From Pachyseris speciosa (lineage: Eukaryota; Cnidaria; Anthozoa; Scleractinia; Pachyseridae), in NCBI GenBank assembly GCA_016490735.1, contig JAEMWC010000381.1, positions 332,501 to 396,500 on the forward strand: a stretch of DNA of 64,000 nt, given 5' to 3'. The first letter of the stretch is position 1. Every line of letters begins with the position of its first letter. The notes under the pieces are model-generated. The model was given only the letters and a program-made list of their open reading frames with translations, searched no databases and was not told where the DNA came from. The translations under genes and the position numbers were made by a program. Shown here one piece after another: positions 54,111 through 63,700 of the stretch.

Positions 54111-54384
54111 CGTTTTTTGAAACACCAAGACCAAGTTTCTGTTTTTTGTCAATTAAGAATCTAGCTGTTTGACCCCATTTTGGCATCTCACCATATGGTA
54201 TTTGATCAAGTGACTCGACCATTGTTCTATCACATTCACCTTTATTTTTTCCCATATCATAACAAATATCGTGGTAAGCTGCTATTTCATCCACTTTGTT
54301 ATAAGGTTGTACATTCCATTTCAAGACCTCACCTGTGTTTGGATCATATTCCAACTGCTCATGAAGCGGGTTTATAGGTCCCAT
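54070..54384 (-). CDS. Parvovirus-type phospholipase A2-like protein, P2
   Basis: 104 residues: LEYDPNTGEVLKWNVQPYNK resembles the Ca-binding loop side, VDEIAAYHDICYDMG holds the catalytic His-Asp pair and Tyr, and ECDRTMVESLD completes the second helix. The tail is basic (KNGKSRRVKKTGKKN). Enzymes of this type in parvoviruses open endosomal membranes. The same gene occupies the same place in P1 (19819-20100), there with altered catalytic residues. The start ATG 54384 follows an aatataaatat box. Confidence 0.8.
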   Translation of the reverse strand: MGPINPLHEQLEYDPNTGEVLKWNVQPYNKVDEIAAYHDICYDMGKNKGECDRTMVESLDQIPYGEMPKWGQTARFLIDKKQKLGLGVSKNGKSRRVKKTGKKN

Positions 54385-54394
54385 ATATTTATAT

Positions 54395-54889
54395 TTACTT
54401 GGTGTCCATCCACTTTTCGTTTAGGAGCTTGCCAATTACCTTATGAATGTCAATAGCACCACCATAATCTAATCCTTTGATATCTGTTTTGTAACGAATA
54501 TTTGGTCTCACTTTTGTTGAGAGTTGTTTTTCAAAGCTTCTGACCAACTTTGTGATTGCAGGCTTTGCGAGGGAAAGTCCTTTGTCAATTAATTTCTTTT
54601 GCAGCTTTGGATTTCTCATTGCTTCTGAAGCATAATATCTCCCCATTTCAACACCTTTCTTTGCTAAATAAGGGACTCCATGTTCCAAGAATCCTGTTAG
54701 CGCCATATCTGCGGCTGAATCTAATATGCCCTTCCCTTTCTCACTTTTGACAAACTTAGTCTTAGTGATCCACACTCAGTACATTTACATTTCATCATTG
54801 TTCGACCATTTTTAGTCTTCTGATATCTTTCACTTCCTGGTACACATTCAGTGACTTTCTTCTGTTTAACACAATAAGATTTCATATAT
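54395..54889 (-). pseudogene. DUF5679-like zinc-ribbon core protein of P2
   Basis: The ATG at about 54889 (MKSYCVKQKKVTECVPGSER) is followed by KCKCTECG, forming a clear zinc ribbon. The frame then changes near 54775 and continues ITKTKFVKSEKGKGILDSAA, FLEHGVPYLAKKGVEMGRYY, ASEAMRNPKLQKK and STKVRPNIRYKTD, ending at 54395. It is the homologue of P1's 20446-21066, which lost two zinc cysteines. The upstream box reads tttatccaacttaatatatATG. Confidence 0.75.
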
Positions 54890-54929
54890 ATTAAGTTGGA
54901 TAAAATAGCTTTCCATTAGCTTTCTTTGT

Positions 54930-55085
54930 CTAGTAGTTAAATCGACATACATTTCCACTAAGTTTGTCATAGAATACTGTTATATTATCCAAAGTGCATT
55001 TGATTACAACTCGCAAACCAATCAATCTGTTGACAACTATTATAACAAATATATTAACATCATCAATTATTTCGAATTCTATCAT
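54930..55085 (-). CDS. Small ORF with promoter box, P2
   Basis: 51 codons from ATG 55085 (MIEFEIIDDVNIFVIIVVNR...) to a stop at about 54932. Hydrophobic middle. It is supported mainly by the tatctaacataaaagt box that lies directly upstream, the same signal seen before other P2 genes. Function unknown. Confidence 0.4.
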   Translation of the reverse strand: MIEFEIIDDVNIFVIIVVNRLIGLRVVIKCTLDNITVFYDKLSGNVCRFNY

Positions 55086-55360
55086 ACTTTTATGTTAGAT
55101 AGAAATTTATTAAATCTTTCATCATCAAATAATATTGTTAATATCATAGTACCTTTCTGACGTTCTAAAAGGTAGTACAAACACCATTGTTTACTCAATA
55201 ACGGATCTCTAATACGCATTGATTCATTGAAACAATTCTTTTTCTCCATTTGAGCAGGTATTTCCTGTCCTGATGGATCAAAGTATTCTTTCTCATTATA
55301 GCACGCGTAATATTTGCCGACTTTTATTATCCCACTGTTTTTGTTTAACTTAACAGACAT
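55082..55360 (-). pseudogene. Degenerate second copy of the protease, P2
   Basis: 92 residues. EYFDPSGQEIPAQMEK, SKQWCLYYLLERQKG and DDERFNKFL align with the intact-motif copy upstream (EYFDSFGLMMPTEVQK, CGYWCLYYLLERQKG). The His of GTHW is lost (VGKYYACY), the CGYWC region is altered to SKQWC, and the N-terminal third is missing. It is a tandem duplication that has lost catalytic residues. Confidence 0.7.
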
Positions 55361-55431
55361 ACATATACATTACATATTTTTGAAATAATTGATTATGAAT
55401 CTATGATTGACTCTTGTGTCTGTGGGATTGA

Positions 55432-55818
55432 ATTTTGCATTATGAATGACTTTCAATATGGGGGTCCTTTCTGTCTTTCCAATAAATAGTATAAACACCA
55501 ATATCCACACAAGACTGAATCTCTTTCTTGTATCTCATCTCCAGAGTATTCAAGTTGTTTTCCACTTGTAGCCATGTATTTCTGTACTTCTGTTGGCATC
55601 ATTAAACCAAATGAGTCAAAGTATTCACAGTATCTATCACCAATTCGATAACATACCCAGTGAGTACCAGGTCCAATCTTACTGTCGAGATTGACTATCC
55701 CACATTCATTCTTTTTTATTTGTCTAGGAAGATTGTCTCTTGAAAATACTCCTCTAAAATGTTTTATTCCAAGTTGTTTAACCCAATTGATTAAATCAAA
55801 GTTGGATAAGGGTTTGTT
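55432..55818 (-). pseudogene. Adenain-like protease of P2, catalytic residues kept
   Basis: The - strand frame reads LSNFDLINWVKQLGIKHF, FSRDNLP, GPGTHWVCYRIGDRYCEYF (His), FDSFGLMMPTEVQKYM (acid) and VLCGYWCLYYLLERQKG (Cys), followed by a stop at about 55453. All three catalytic positions are present. The C-terminal ~35 residues expected after ERQKG are cut off, and no ATG is seen near 55818, so start and end are damaged. It belongs between the core protein and the degenerate second copy. Confidence 0.8.
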
Positions 55819-56181
55819 TACAAAATGGTTCCTAGTATGGGGATTGAATTGAATGGACTGTTTTTGCCCAGTAGAAGTCCTTTTCCTTTGTTTTTTTTTT
55901 TCATTCCATAACCGATTGGGTTATTCCATGTACCAAAAACAGGAGGAGATTGCCATGGAATCATAGCATGTTTCCCACCTTTCTTTCTGGGTACAATGTC
56001 ATCTGGAACATGAACAGGTATTGACCGTCTTGGGGCTGCTTTCAACATGCAAACCTTTTCCAGTTAATTTTCTGATTGCTTCTATAGCCAAAGGAATTCC
56101 AATGCTGGCGAGTATTGTTCCAATACCCTTTCCAGTCTGCGCTTTTGTTGGTTTTATAACAACGTCTCCACCATACTGCAT
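55818..56181 (-). pseudogene. Small core protein of P2
   Basis: Frames 56181-55999 and 56048-55818. The first has VVIKPTKAQTGKGIGTILAS and a hydrophobic IGIPLAIEAI segment, then LTGKGLHV. The second has a Pro/Arg-rich part (APRRSIPVHVPDDIVPRKK), WQSPPVFGTWNNPIG, a KKKNKGKG stretch and ends SPFNSIPILGTIL. The P1 counterpart is 21501-21869. The small, basic, glycine-rich make-up suggests a DNA-condensing or membrane-active core protein. Confidence 0.55.
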
Positions 56182-56666
56182 TTTTGGATAACATCAGCCA
56201 TCTGTCTCGTATTCAATAAATTTCCTACATTAAATAATTGGGATAAATTGGCATTAGGAATAAGAAATCCTCCTTTTTGTTTCTTTCCAAATAGTTTATC
56301 AATGCCGAGACTTGCTAATGAAGAAAGAGCACCTGTAGCCAATGCTGGAGCCGCTTTAGCTACTGCTTTACCTGCATAAGGCAATAGTCTTGTTCCAAGT
56401 GAAAAAAGACTGGACCAAAGAGAACCTCCTTCTTGGACTGATTTTCTGATCTGTGCTTTGGATATCTTTACATCAGCACCTGTTCCATTTCTCTGTGATT
56501 TGGCTAATTTTTTTATCTGTGTTTTTGTCAACATCATTTGATCACCTCCAGTGAGATCTCCATGTGCGAGTCTCAATGTTACCGGTGAATTTGTTTGTAT
56601 AGCTTTTGCAAGCCTTTGCTTCTGACTGTTTGAAAGTCTTACTCCATGAGGATGATAAGTAGTCAT
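56154..56666 (-). CDS. Minor core/capsid protein of P2
   Basis: 170 residues from ATG 56666 (MTTYHPHGVRLSNSQKQRL). The motifs MLTKTQIKKLAK and VKISKAQIRKSVQ are short amphipathic 'T-x-x-Q-I' repeats; GGSLWSSLFSLG, a Gly/Ala-rich hydrophobic part (KAAPALATGALSSLAS) and KKQKGGFLIPN follow. P1 has the same gene fused to its capsid remnant. The role is not established; the composition resembles minor virion proteins that touch DNA or membrane. Confidence 0.65.
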   Translation of the reverse strand: MTTYHPHGVRLSNSQKQRLAKAIQTNSPVTLRLAHGDLTGGDQMMLTKTQIKKLAKSQRNGTGADVKISKAQIRKSVQEGGSLWSSLFSLGTRLLPYAGKAVAKAAPALATGALSSLASLGIDKLFGKKQKGGFLIPNANLSQLFNVGNLLNTRQMADVIQKCSMVETLL

Positions 56667-56820
56667 ATAATATATGTTTATACTAAATTGTATTTAATAC
56701 AACAATCATTTATTTAATTATTCAATTTATTTAATTATAATTTATTTAATTTTTAATTTAATTTATTTATTTATTTATTTATTTAATTATTAATTTATTT
56801 AATTTACATTGATCTAAGAA

Positions 56821-58089
56821 TTAATTTCCATCAGTCTTTCTCATCTCAATATCCTGCTCATAGAGGACCAGTGCATACACACTGTAATCAGCATTTGTTG
56901 TAGCACTCAAAGTGTATTTGAAAGTCAGTTTTGTCATTCCATCTTTAATATCCTGTTTCTGTTTTGTCAGATCGAAATAAACAAAAGGGAATATTGTACC
57001 GAAATTGCCCCTGTTGAGAAGGGTACTGTCACTGAAATCATTACCGCATGAACATATTTCAAAACATCTCTAAATACTCTTGTTGGTTCTGTTGATGGTT
57101 TATAACGAAGCTCTGGATAATCATTTCCGTTGCCAACCTCAAGATAACAATCATTCAAAGTTCGGTTATTTGCAACTGAGAATGTGTTATAGAGAAATTT
57201 ATTGGCTGTCTGAGATGCATCATTGACATCATTGATGATGAATACAAAGACATGCCTGGGTTTGTTTATTGCTGTGGAAATACGGAAATTGGCATTCTGT
57301 TGTCTTGTTGAATCGCCTTTCTCAATCAATTCTCTCATGTAAGTCCACTTTCTGTTGTCAAGATACTTGCTCATGTATAAGGACTTTCCCGCAGAATTGA
57401 AAACAATGCGAGGAACAATTAGCTGGAATTTAGTTAGTACCACACGGCAATCATCAGCAGCTTGCCAAATCAAATTGGCATCACTCTCAAGTGTCAATTT
57501 AATCTCTACTTTTGAGTTAGGCATAAGTTCATCCCAAAAGCTCTTGAAAAAACCGTATCTGTTCAATGCAAGCTCTGCATTTACTTTACCGGCTGCACCA
57601 TTCAACAGTGCTTACGAGCTGCAACCTTGTTATAACCTTGTAATACCACTGGGCCACTCTATCATCAGCTTGTCTTTTGTCGTCAAGATAGAAGAACTCA
57701 TTGGTTCCCTGACTTACAGCATAACCCTGTGAATACTGCAATGACAAATATTTGTGGTTGTGGCTGGTTGGCATCTCTGCACTCATAAACATCAAGACCA
57801 TTCATTTTTACATAAAGAGGTGTTATAAGAGCGTGAACTGAATTAACAATACCATTTCCCTGCAGCAATGTCAGCTCCATCTGCAAGCTTTTTTACAATG
57901 AAATCGACATTAAAACGGGCATTATACCAGTCAAATGTGTGTAGTCTCTCCACTGTTATCAACAATGAAACGGTAACCTGTTTTCTTCTGATGAGCATTG
58001 TTTGCTACTACAGTATTAAGTGCTGTCTCTAGTTCGAACACTACATCTTCATATCTTTCGATATATTTTGAGTCACGATAGTTTGACAT
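56821..58089 (-). pseudogene. Major capsid protein of P2 (double jelly roll type)
   Basis: The gene runs from ATG 58089 (MSNYRDSKYIERYEDVVFEL) to a TAA at 56821-56823, about 423 codons. Recognisable parts: DWYNARFNVDFIV, LADGADIA, NSVHALITPLYVKMNGLDVY, NEFFYLDDKRQADDR, GFFKSFWDELMPNSKVEIKL, RIVFNSAGKSLYMSKYL and, at the end, YSVYALVLYEQDIEMRKTDG. The frame changes near 57945, 57860, 57750, 57605 and 56975. Polinton capsid genes form double-jelly-roll hexons. The start lies directly after a tatctaacacaataatat box. Confidence 0.8.
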
Positions 58090-58092
58090 ATA

Positions 58093-58339
58093 TTATTGTG
58101 TTAGATAAAAGTTATTTTTATTTGGTCGACCTCTCTTTCTTTTGATTAAACCACCAGTCTGGCTCACACTCTCAGTTCCACTCTTTTTCTTCTTTTTCAA
58201 AGTTCTATGATTTTGTCGCCAGCTTTTTTGCCAGCATGTTCACCAATTGTTGTTGCTGCTTTTTTTCAGCTGTTTTGATCATATCAGTCACAATACCTTC
58301 ACCATGTTGTTCATATTTTTTAAACTCAAACCGTTTCAT
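58093..58339 (-). pseudogene. Small AT-hook protein upstream of capsid, P2
   Basis: From ATG 58339 (MKRFEFKKYEQHGEGIVTDM) the frame stops early after a Gln/Lys-rich part. A neighbouring frame continues GEHAGKKAGDKI, a lysine run and KRKRGRPNKNNFY, where RGRP is an AT-hook core. It stops just before the capsid ATG. The P1 counterpart is 22555-22843. AT-hooks bind the minor groove of AT-rich DNA, which suits P2's composition; a core-packaging role is inferred. Confidence 0.5.
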
Positions 58340-58352
58340 ATACTATTAGGTT

Positions 58353-59136
58353 TTATAATTCCACACTTCTCAAGAACAACTCAATATACCAATCTATCCC
58401 ATTTAAATCGACTGGAGCTCTAGAAGAGTCTGTGACATAAAAGCGTATTGAGCTGATATTATGTGTTGAGACAGGATTCCATGAAAGAAAACGAGGTTTG
58501 TAAGTGAAAGGTAAACTTCTGACTAGATTTGTGACTGGAATAACAGCGATTGTATTTGTGCTATTTCCATCAACAATGCTATCTGTCACCAAATCACAAT
58601 TGATATAAATTTCATCTACACTTCTTGTGATATCAGGTAAATCTGTTCCATATTCATCAGCTTCAATCAATTTTGAATCGAAACCGATAAGTTTTCTGAA
58701 ATCATTATTTCTGAGATCCACACGATAATTTTCATTGAGTTCAATCAAAATGCGATATGTTGACAAAACGAAAGTTATATTAATACCATACTTGTATTTT
58801 TTTTCATCTGTTTCAGATGGATTAAGTCTTTGGTTTTTTTTCTCATGAATTTATGAATGTAATCATCGATATCGTCATATGAATACATACCATTGACGAA
58901 TGTCACTGTGAACCAGTTTGCACCTCCATCAACACTGTATTTAATTTGATTATTCCCAAAATATCTCTGATATTGTACCAACTGTATGTCATATTGATGA
59001 CATTCACAGCCATTTCATATTCCAAATCATTCGTTAATTTAAGAGGTGTATTGAATCTTTTTTCAAAATCATGACTCTTGCTGACACCAATTTTGTCTCT
59101 GTTTTTACTGTTGAATCGTAATGAAATTTCTGTCAT
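58353..59136 (-). pseudogene. Penton-like minor capsid protein of P2
   Basis: ATG 59136 (MTEISLRFNSKNRDKIG), then VINMTYSWYNI, YSVDGGANWFTVTFVNGMYS and, after frame changes near 58965 and in the T8 run 58834-58841, STYRILIELNENY, FRKLIGFDSKLI, NCDLVTDSIV, LPFTYKPRFLSWNPV and a DLNGIDWYIELFLR end. The order equals that of P1's 22872-23650. Single-jelly-roll pentons of Polintons have this length (~260 residues). The upstream box is atatctaatgtaaaagtat. Confidence 0.75.
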
Positions 59137-59142
59137 ATACTT

Positions 59143-59670
59143 TTACATTAGATATTTCATCATTATTTTATTCAACTCACCGGTTTTCAGGATTCCCAGT
59201 CTGTTCAATGTATGCAATATTTTTGTGAATTCATTTTGAACATTTTTGCTGTTGTTGCCGGCTGAAATAGATCCACCAAGCAACTGTAGTCTTGAAAGCA
59301 TGTCACCCAAAAATGCATCCCTTGAACCCACCTTGCCTGAACCAATAGTTGATGCACCTTCCTCAACTGCGCCAATTCTTTTTCGGTACTTTTGTAGTAA
59401 TTTGATCTCTTGAGTCAATTCATATATCTTTTCTTTATTTTTATCCCTCTTCGTTTTGGTTTGTGATAGATGAGCTTTTTTTATTCCAACATCTTGGGTT
59501 AATTTACCAATCATTTTGTCATACTTGTCGATGTCGATTTCACCATCCATATATGATTTAAATATCTGTGATGGAGGAGGCAATTTATGTTTCATCAATG
59601 TTTGAATATCCTCAAGTGAAAAACCTTTGTCAAGATCTGACTTATATGGTGCTTCTGTTTCAGTCATCAT
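59143..59670 (-). CDS. Scaffold-like coiled-coil protein of P2
   Basis: 175 residues. LPPPSQIFKSYMDGEIDIDK near the N-terminus, a long charged coiled coil (KRDKNKEKIYELTQEIKLL) and a C-terminal domain (FLGDMLSRLQLLGGSI ... LNKIMMKYLM) matching the end of P1's 23647-24436. The start overlaps the stop of the next upstream gene by 4 bases. The composition suggests assembly scaffold or core function. Confidence 0.65.
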   Translation of the reverse strand: MMTETEAPYKSDLDKGFSLEDIQTLMKHKLPPPSQIFKSYMDGEIDIDKYDKMIGKLTQDVGIKKAHLSQTKTKRDKNKEKIYELTQEIKLLQKYRKRIGAVEEGASTIGSGKVGSRDAFLGDMLSRLQLLGGSISAGNNSKNVQNEFTKILHTLNRLGILKTGELNKIMMKYLM

Positions 59671-59996
59671 TTTAGTTTGTAATCAGTTGGTAATGTTGTT
59701 TTCATTGGTACTGATTCAGGTAACGTGTTCATCAGCATAAGATCTTCGAAACCAGATGTCAAGGCTTTTTGATTCTTTTTCAACTGTTTAATAACTTCAT
59801 CCTGTTTTTCGTCGACACTTTCTTTCACACTCTTCTGGACATCAATAGAGGGTTTCAGTAATTCTGATGTTGTATCATAAGCATCCTGTTTTCTGTATTC
59901 ATAAGTCTTGATAACATCACGAACTTCTCCAGTTTTATTTCCGGCTTCAATTCCACTTTTAAGAAGACTTTTCATTCGTTCTATATCCATATACAA
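59667..59996 (-). CDS. Hypothetical charged helical protein, P2
   Basis: 109 residues from ATG 59996 or 59990 (MDIERMKSLLKSGIEAGNKT), lysine/glutamate-rich and largely helical, with VDEKQDEVIKQLKKNQKAL. It lies first in the leftward structural block, divergent from the ATPase gene. In P1 the corresponding region is the N-terminal part of 23647-24436. Function unknown. Confidence 0.55.
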   Translation of the reverse strand: MYMDIERMKSLLKSGIEAGNKTGEVRDVIKTYEYRKQDAYDTTSELLKPSIDVQKSVKESVDEKQDEVIKQLKKNQKALTSGFEDLMLMNTLPESVPMKTTLPTDYKLK

Positions 59997-60000
59997 TTGT

Positions 60001-60026
60001 GTTAGACTAATCTAAACTATTTACAT
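60001..60026. promoter_or_regulatory. Divergent promoter region of P2
   Basis: The interval between the leftward block and ATPase contains gtgttagactaatctaaact: one TTAGA and one TCTAA box, in opposite senses, followed by acatATGG on + and by tATGG on -. The same boxes lie before other P2 genes. It probably drives both directions. Confidence 0.5.
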
Positions 60027-60664
60027 ATGGAAATCCCTAATTATGATATTCAGGGTTTAAAGAATTCATTCAGACAGTTGTATCCGTATATGCCAAAAGA
60101 CACATTCAGAATGTTATTGGCTGGTAATTCTGGATCTGGAAAGACAACATTGTTCATGCATCTGATTATGGAACCATTGGTCTATTATGATCAGATACAT
60201 CTTTATGCAAAAAATTTGATCAAGACAAGTATCAATATCTTCGGAAAGTAATGGATGAAATAAGCAGTCACATTGGATATCCTGCCTTGGTTTGCAGTCA
60301 AGAAGAGATATTGCCAGTTGAACAAATAAAAGACACAATTTGCAGCGATTGGTTGTTTTTTGATGATTTTGTGACTGACAAGAAACAAGATCAGATAATC
60401 AGCTATTTCATTCAGGGGAGACACAAGAACTGTTCAGTCATATATCTCACACAGTCATTCTATGGATGCCCAAAATCAATCAGACTCAATTGCAGTCACT
60501 TCTGCCTTTATGATTTCCCATCCTCAAGAGAAAGGAACTTGATTGCACAAGAACTTGGAATCGACAAGAAGAAATACATTGAAGCAACCAAAAAAACCTT
60601 ATTCCTTCTGTTATGTTGACAAGCCGATGAAGACAATCAAGAGAAATTTTTATGGTGCTGTTTA
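60027..60664 (+). pseudogene. Virion DNA-packaging ATPase of P2
   Basis: From ATG 60027 (MEIPNYDIQGLKNSFRQLYP) with Walker A GNSGSGKT and Walker B WLFFDDFV. IQGRHKNCSVIYLTQSFYG and LNCSHFCLYDFPSSRERNLI follow. The frame changes in the AAAAAATTT run at 60209-60217 and the A7 run at 60590-60596. It is the homologue of P1's intact gene (24464-25066). The positions of both breaks in homopolymers leave open whether it is truly broken. Confidence 0.88.
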
Positions 60665-60724
60665 ATCTAATCTAATATTATATGGCAATCAACAATTGGA
60701 AGATTAATCTAACAAGATGATATA

Positions 60725-63700
60725 ATGGGAGTTTTTAATGCTCAAATAAATCAAGAAAAACAGAAACTGGAACTGGTGAAAGAGGCCCTGCAGGTCCAAT
60801 TGGTCCTAAAGGTGAAAAAGGTGATAGAGGTGAAAGAGGTCCAAAAAGGTGATAAAGGTGAAACAGGTGATGGATTTAGATTAACACAAGATGGCAATTA
60901 TGATATTGAAAATAAACGTTTGACAAATGTTGGTGATCCAGTAAATCATTATGATTCTACTAACTTGGGATATGTTAATGATGCTGTTTTATCAATTGAA
61001 GGAACACGTGTTAATCCATTTAAATTTCTTCTTGAAGATACATCAAAAACAACTATTCTCAGAAATGCGAATAATCTACAATTAGAAGTCTATAATGAAA
61101 GCCCATACAATTTCAATAAAAAAGCCTTGTCTTTTGTTATTCCTTCTGCTGGTCTTACAACTGTTCTTCGTTTTGATTTGTCACAATTGGAAGTTTCAAA
61201 GTACACTTTAGTTGTTGAGTTTTATACTGATGGTAACCCAAATAATGCAACAGTTGATGACGACAATCTGTCATCTAATTTAATTGAAAGAAAAGATTCG
61301 ATAAAAAGAGCATTTCCAAAGACTCATCTTGTTGATGGTTATCTCAAGAGAATATTCTTCCTTGAAAAAACAAGTCATGGTTCCACATCAATGGAGTTAT
61401 TGTTGATTTCACCATATTTACAAAATAATAAAAAACATCATGTCATAGTTTATGGTGTTTATGGATTTTCTAATATCATTTTATCACATATTCACGACCC
61501 ATTTTTTGAATTAGAAGAAGGAAGAATTGTATTTGATCGTGAGCTTAAAATGAGTTTTCATAGAATAGTCAATGTTGCACGCCCTATACTTCCACAAGAC
61601 TGTGCAAATAGAAAATACGTTGATGATGGTGTAATAGGTAAAGCGGATAAAACATATCTCAATAATAACTTTGTGAAAAAAGATGGAAGCGTTGCAATGA
61701 CTTCTGATTTAATCTTGGAGGTAACAAATTGACTAATGTAGCAGCGCCAACAGCAAACAATGATTCAGCCACAAAGGGGTATGTTGATACTGAAATTGCT
61801 GGAATTACTGGCATTGATGTTTCACCATTTCTTAAAAAAGATGGAAGTGTTGCAATGACTGGTGATCTTGACATGGGTGACAATAAAATAACAAATGTTG
61901 GATCTCCAAACTCTGATAAAGATTCTGCCAACAAAAAGTATGTTGATGACCTTGTTTTTTCAGCATCAGGAGCTCAACGCAACCCATTCGCTTTTCTGTT
62001 AAAAGACATATCCAAGTCTTCTGCAGTCAGTGGTGTGGAAAACCTTCAAATTGAGAATTTTGACAGATCACCTTATCACATAAACAAGTCATCATTGTCT
62101 TTTTTCATCAAACGAAGAGGCAACTTTACATCCAAAATTCGTTTTAATGTGACATCTTTAAGAAATGGACAGTATACATTTGTTACTGAGTTTTACTCAC
62201 CATCAGACCCACGCCAAGCTACAATTGGGCTCGATCTTCGCACATTGAACATACGAGATGTGGGACAGTCATTTCAAAAACCTTTTCTCAAAACCCCGTA
62301 TGTTGATGGTTATATGAAGAAGCTTTTCCGAATCGAAAAAACTGGTGGCGGTCAAGCGTCAATTGATGTTTTACTTTTTAGCACAGCTCCTGCGTCTAAC
62401 ACCAAAACACATATCATCGTTTATGGGGCCTATGGCTATCATACCAATTTGTCTTACTTTCTCCATGACCCAGCTTATGAAATTGAAAACGGCCATGTTG
62501 CGTTTGGCAGTAATGTTGACATGAAATTAAACAAAATCCTCAACCTGCAGGATAACCCCTCAAACCCACAAGACGCTGTAAACAAAAGTTATGTTGATAA
62601 TAAAACAGCTGATTTCCTTAATATAAATACAGGTGGTGTAATTTATGCACCTGTCAGCATGAATAGAAATGATCTATTTGGCATACCAGATAACCCAAGA
62701 TTCGGTTATTCAGCTGTTAATAGAAACTATGTGAATGATAATTTTTTGAAACTCGATGGAAGTATTCCAATGGCGGGTGATCTAAACATGGCTGGAAATA
62801 AATTGACGAATTTAGCGGACGTGGTGAATGAAACTGATGCAGTGAACTTTAGAGTTTTAAATCGAGCTTCACAAACTATCAGAGCAAACACTTTATTATT
62901 GAATGGAACAAATGCGATGGCAGCGGATATGAAACTTGGAGGGCATAAAATCATTGACTTAAAAGAAGGAACAAATAAAACCGATGCCGTAAATTTAGAT
63001 CAATTAGAAAAAAGTCATATTTCATCTGCTTCTCATCCAAAGAATGCTTTCAAATATTTGATGAATGATATCGATGAAATTAGCACTGAATATGGCTTGA
63101 CAGTTAATGGATATGTCAATTTACCTCGTTCACCACATTTGATTTCAAAGAAGGTCATTGATATAGACTTGAATAAAGAATCTGAAGATACTTACAGAGC
63201 CAAAATTGGATTCAATATGTATACAATAAAAGATGGAACATACACTTTCATTCTCGAATGGCTATTTCCTGATTATGAAGGAATGAGTCTTAGTAGTGTA
63301 ACATTCAGTTCAACTAGTGGAATTTCAATTCATAAAACCGTAGGGAGAAAATTTGACAACAGAAATGAAGATCATTCGAGATATTTATTATGGTTTGAAA
63401 AACCTTCAGCAAGTTCACCACCTGAATATTTATATTGTACGATTAATATTAATGCTAACCCAACTTATCCAAATAAGTACAAAGTTCATTGTGTTGTATA
63501 TGGTATTGGTTTTGAAGCAGTAGACGTTCCATCAAGTGTTTACGACTTCTCTGAACCTTTCAAAATCGTGAATGAAACAATACAATTACAAACTGATTTA
63601 GATTTGAATGGTTTTGATGTGAAAGAAAATGAAAATTGGTTGTTTGGTGGAGACAATGGTGAATTTACAATGCTAAATAATATTAATATGAATACTTATC

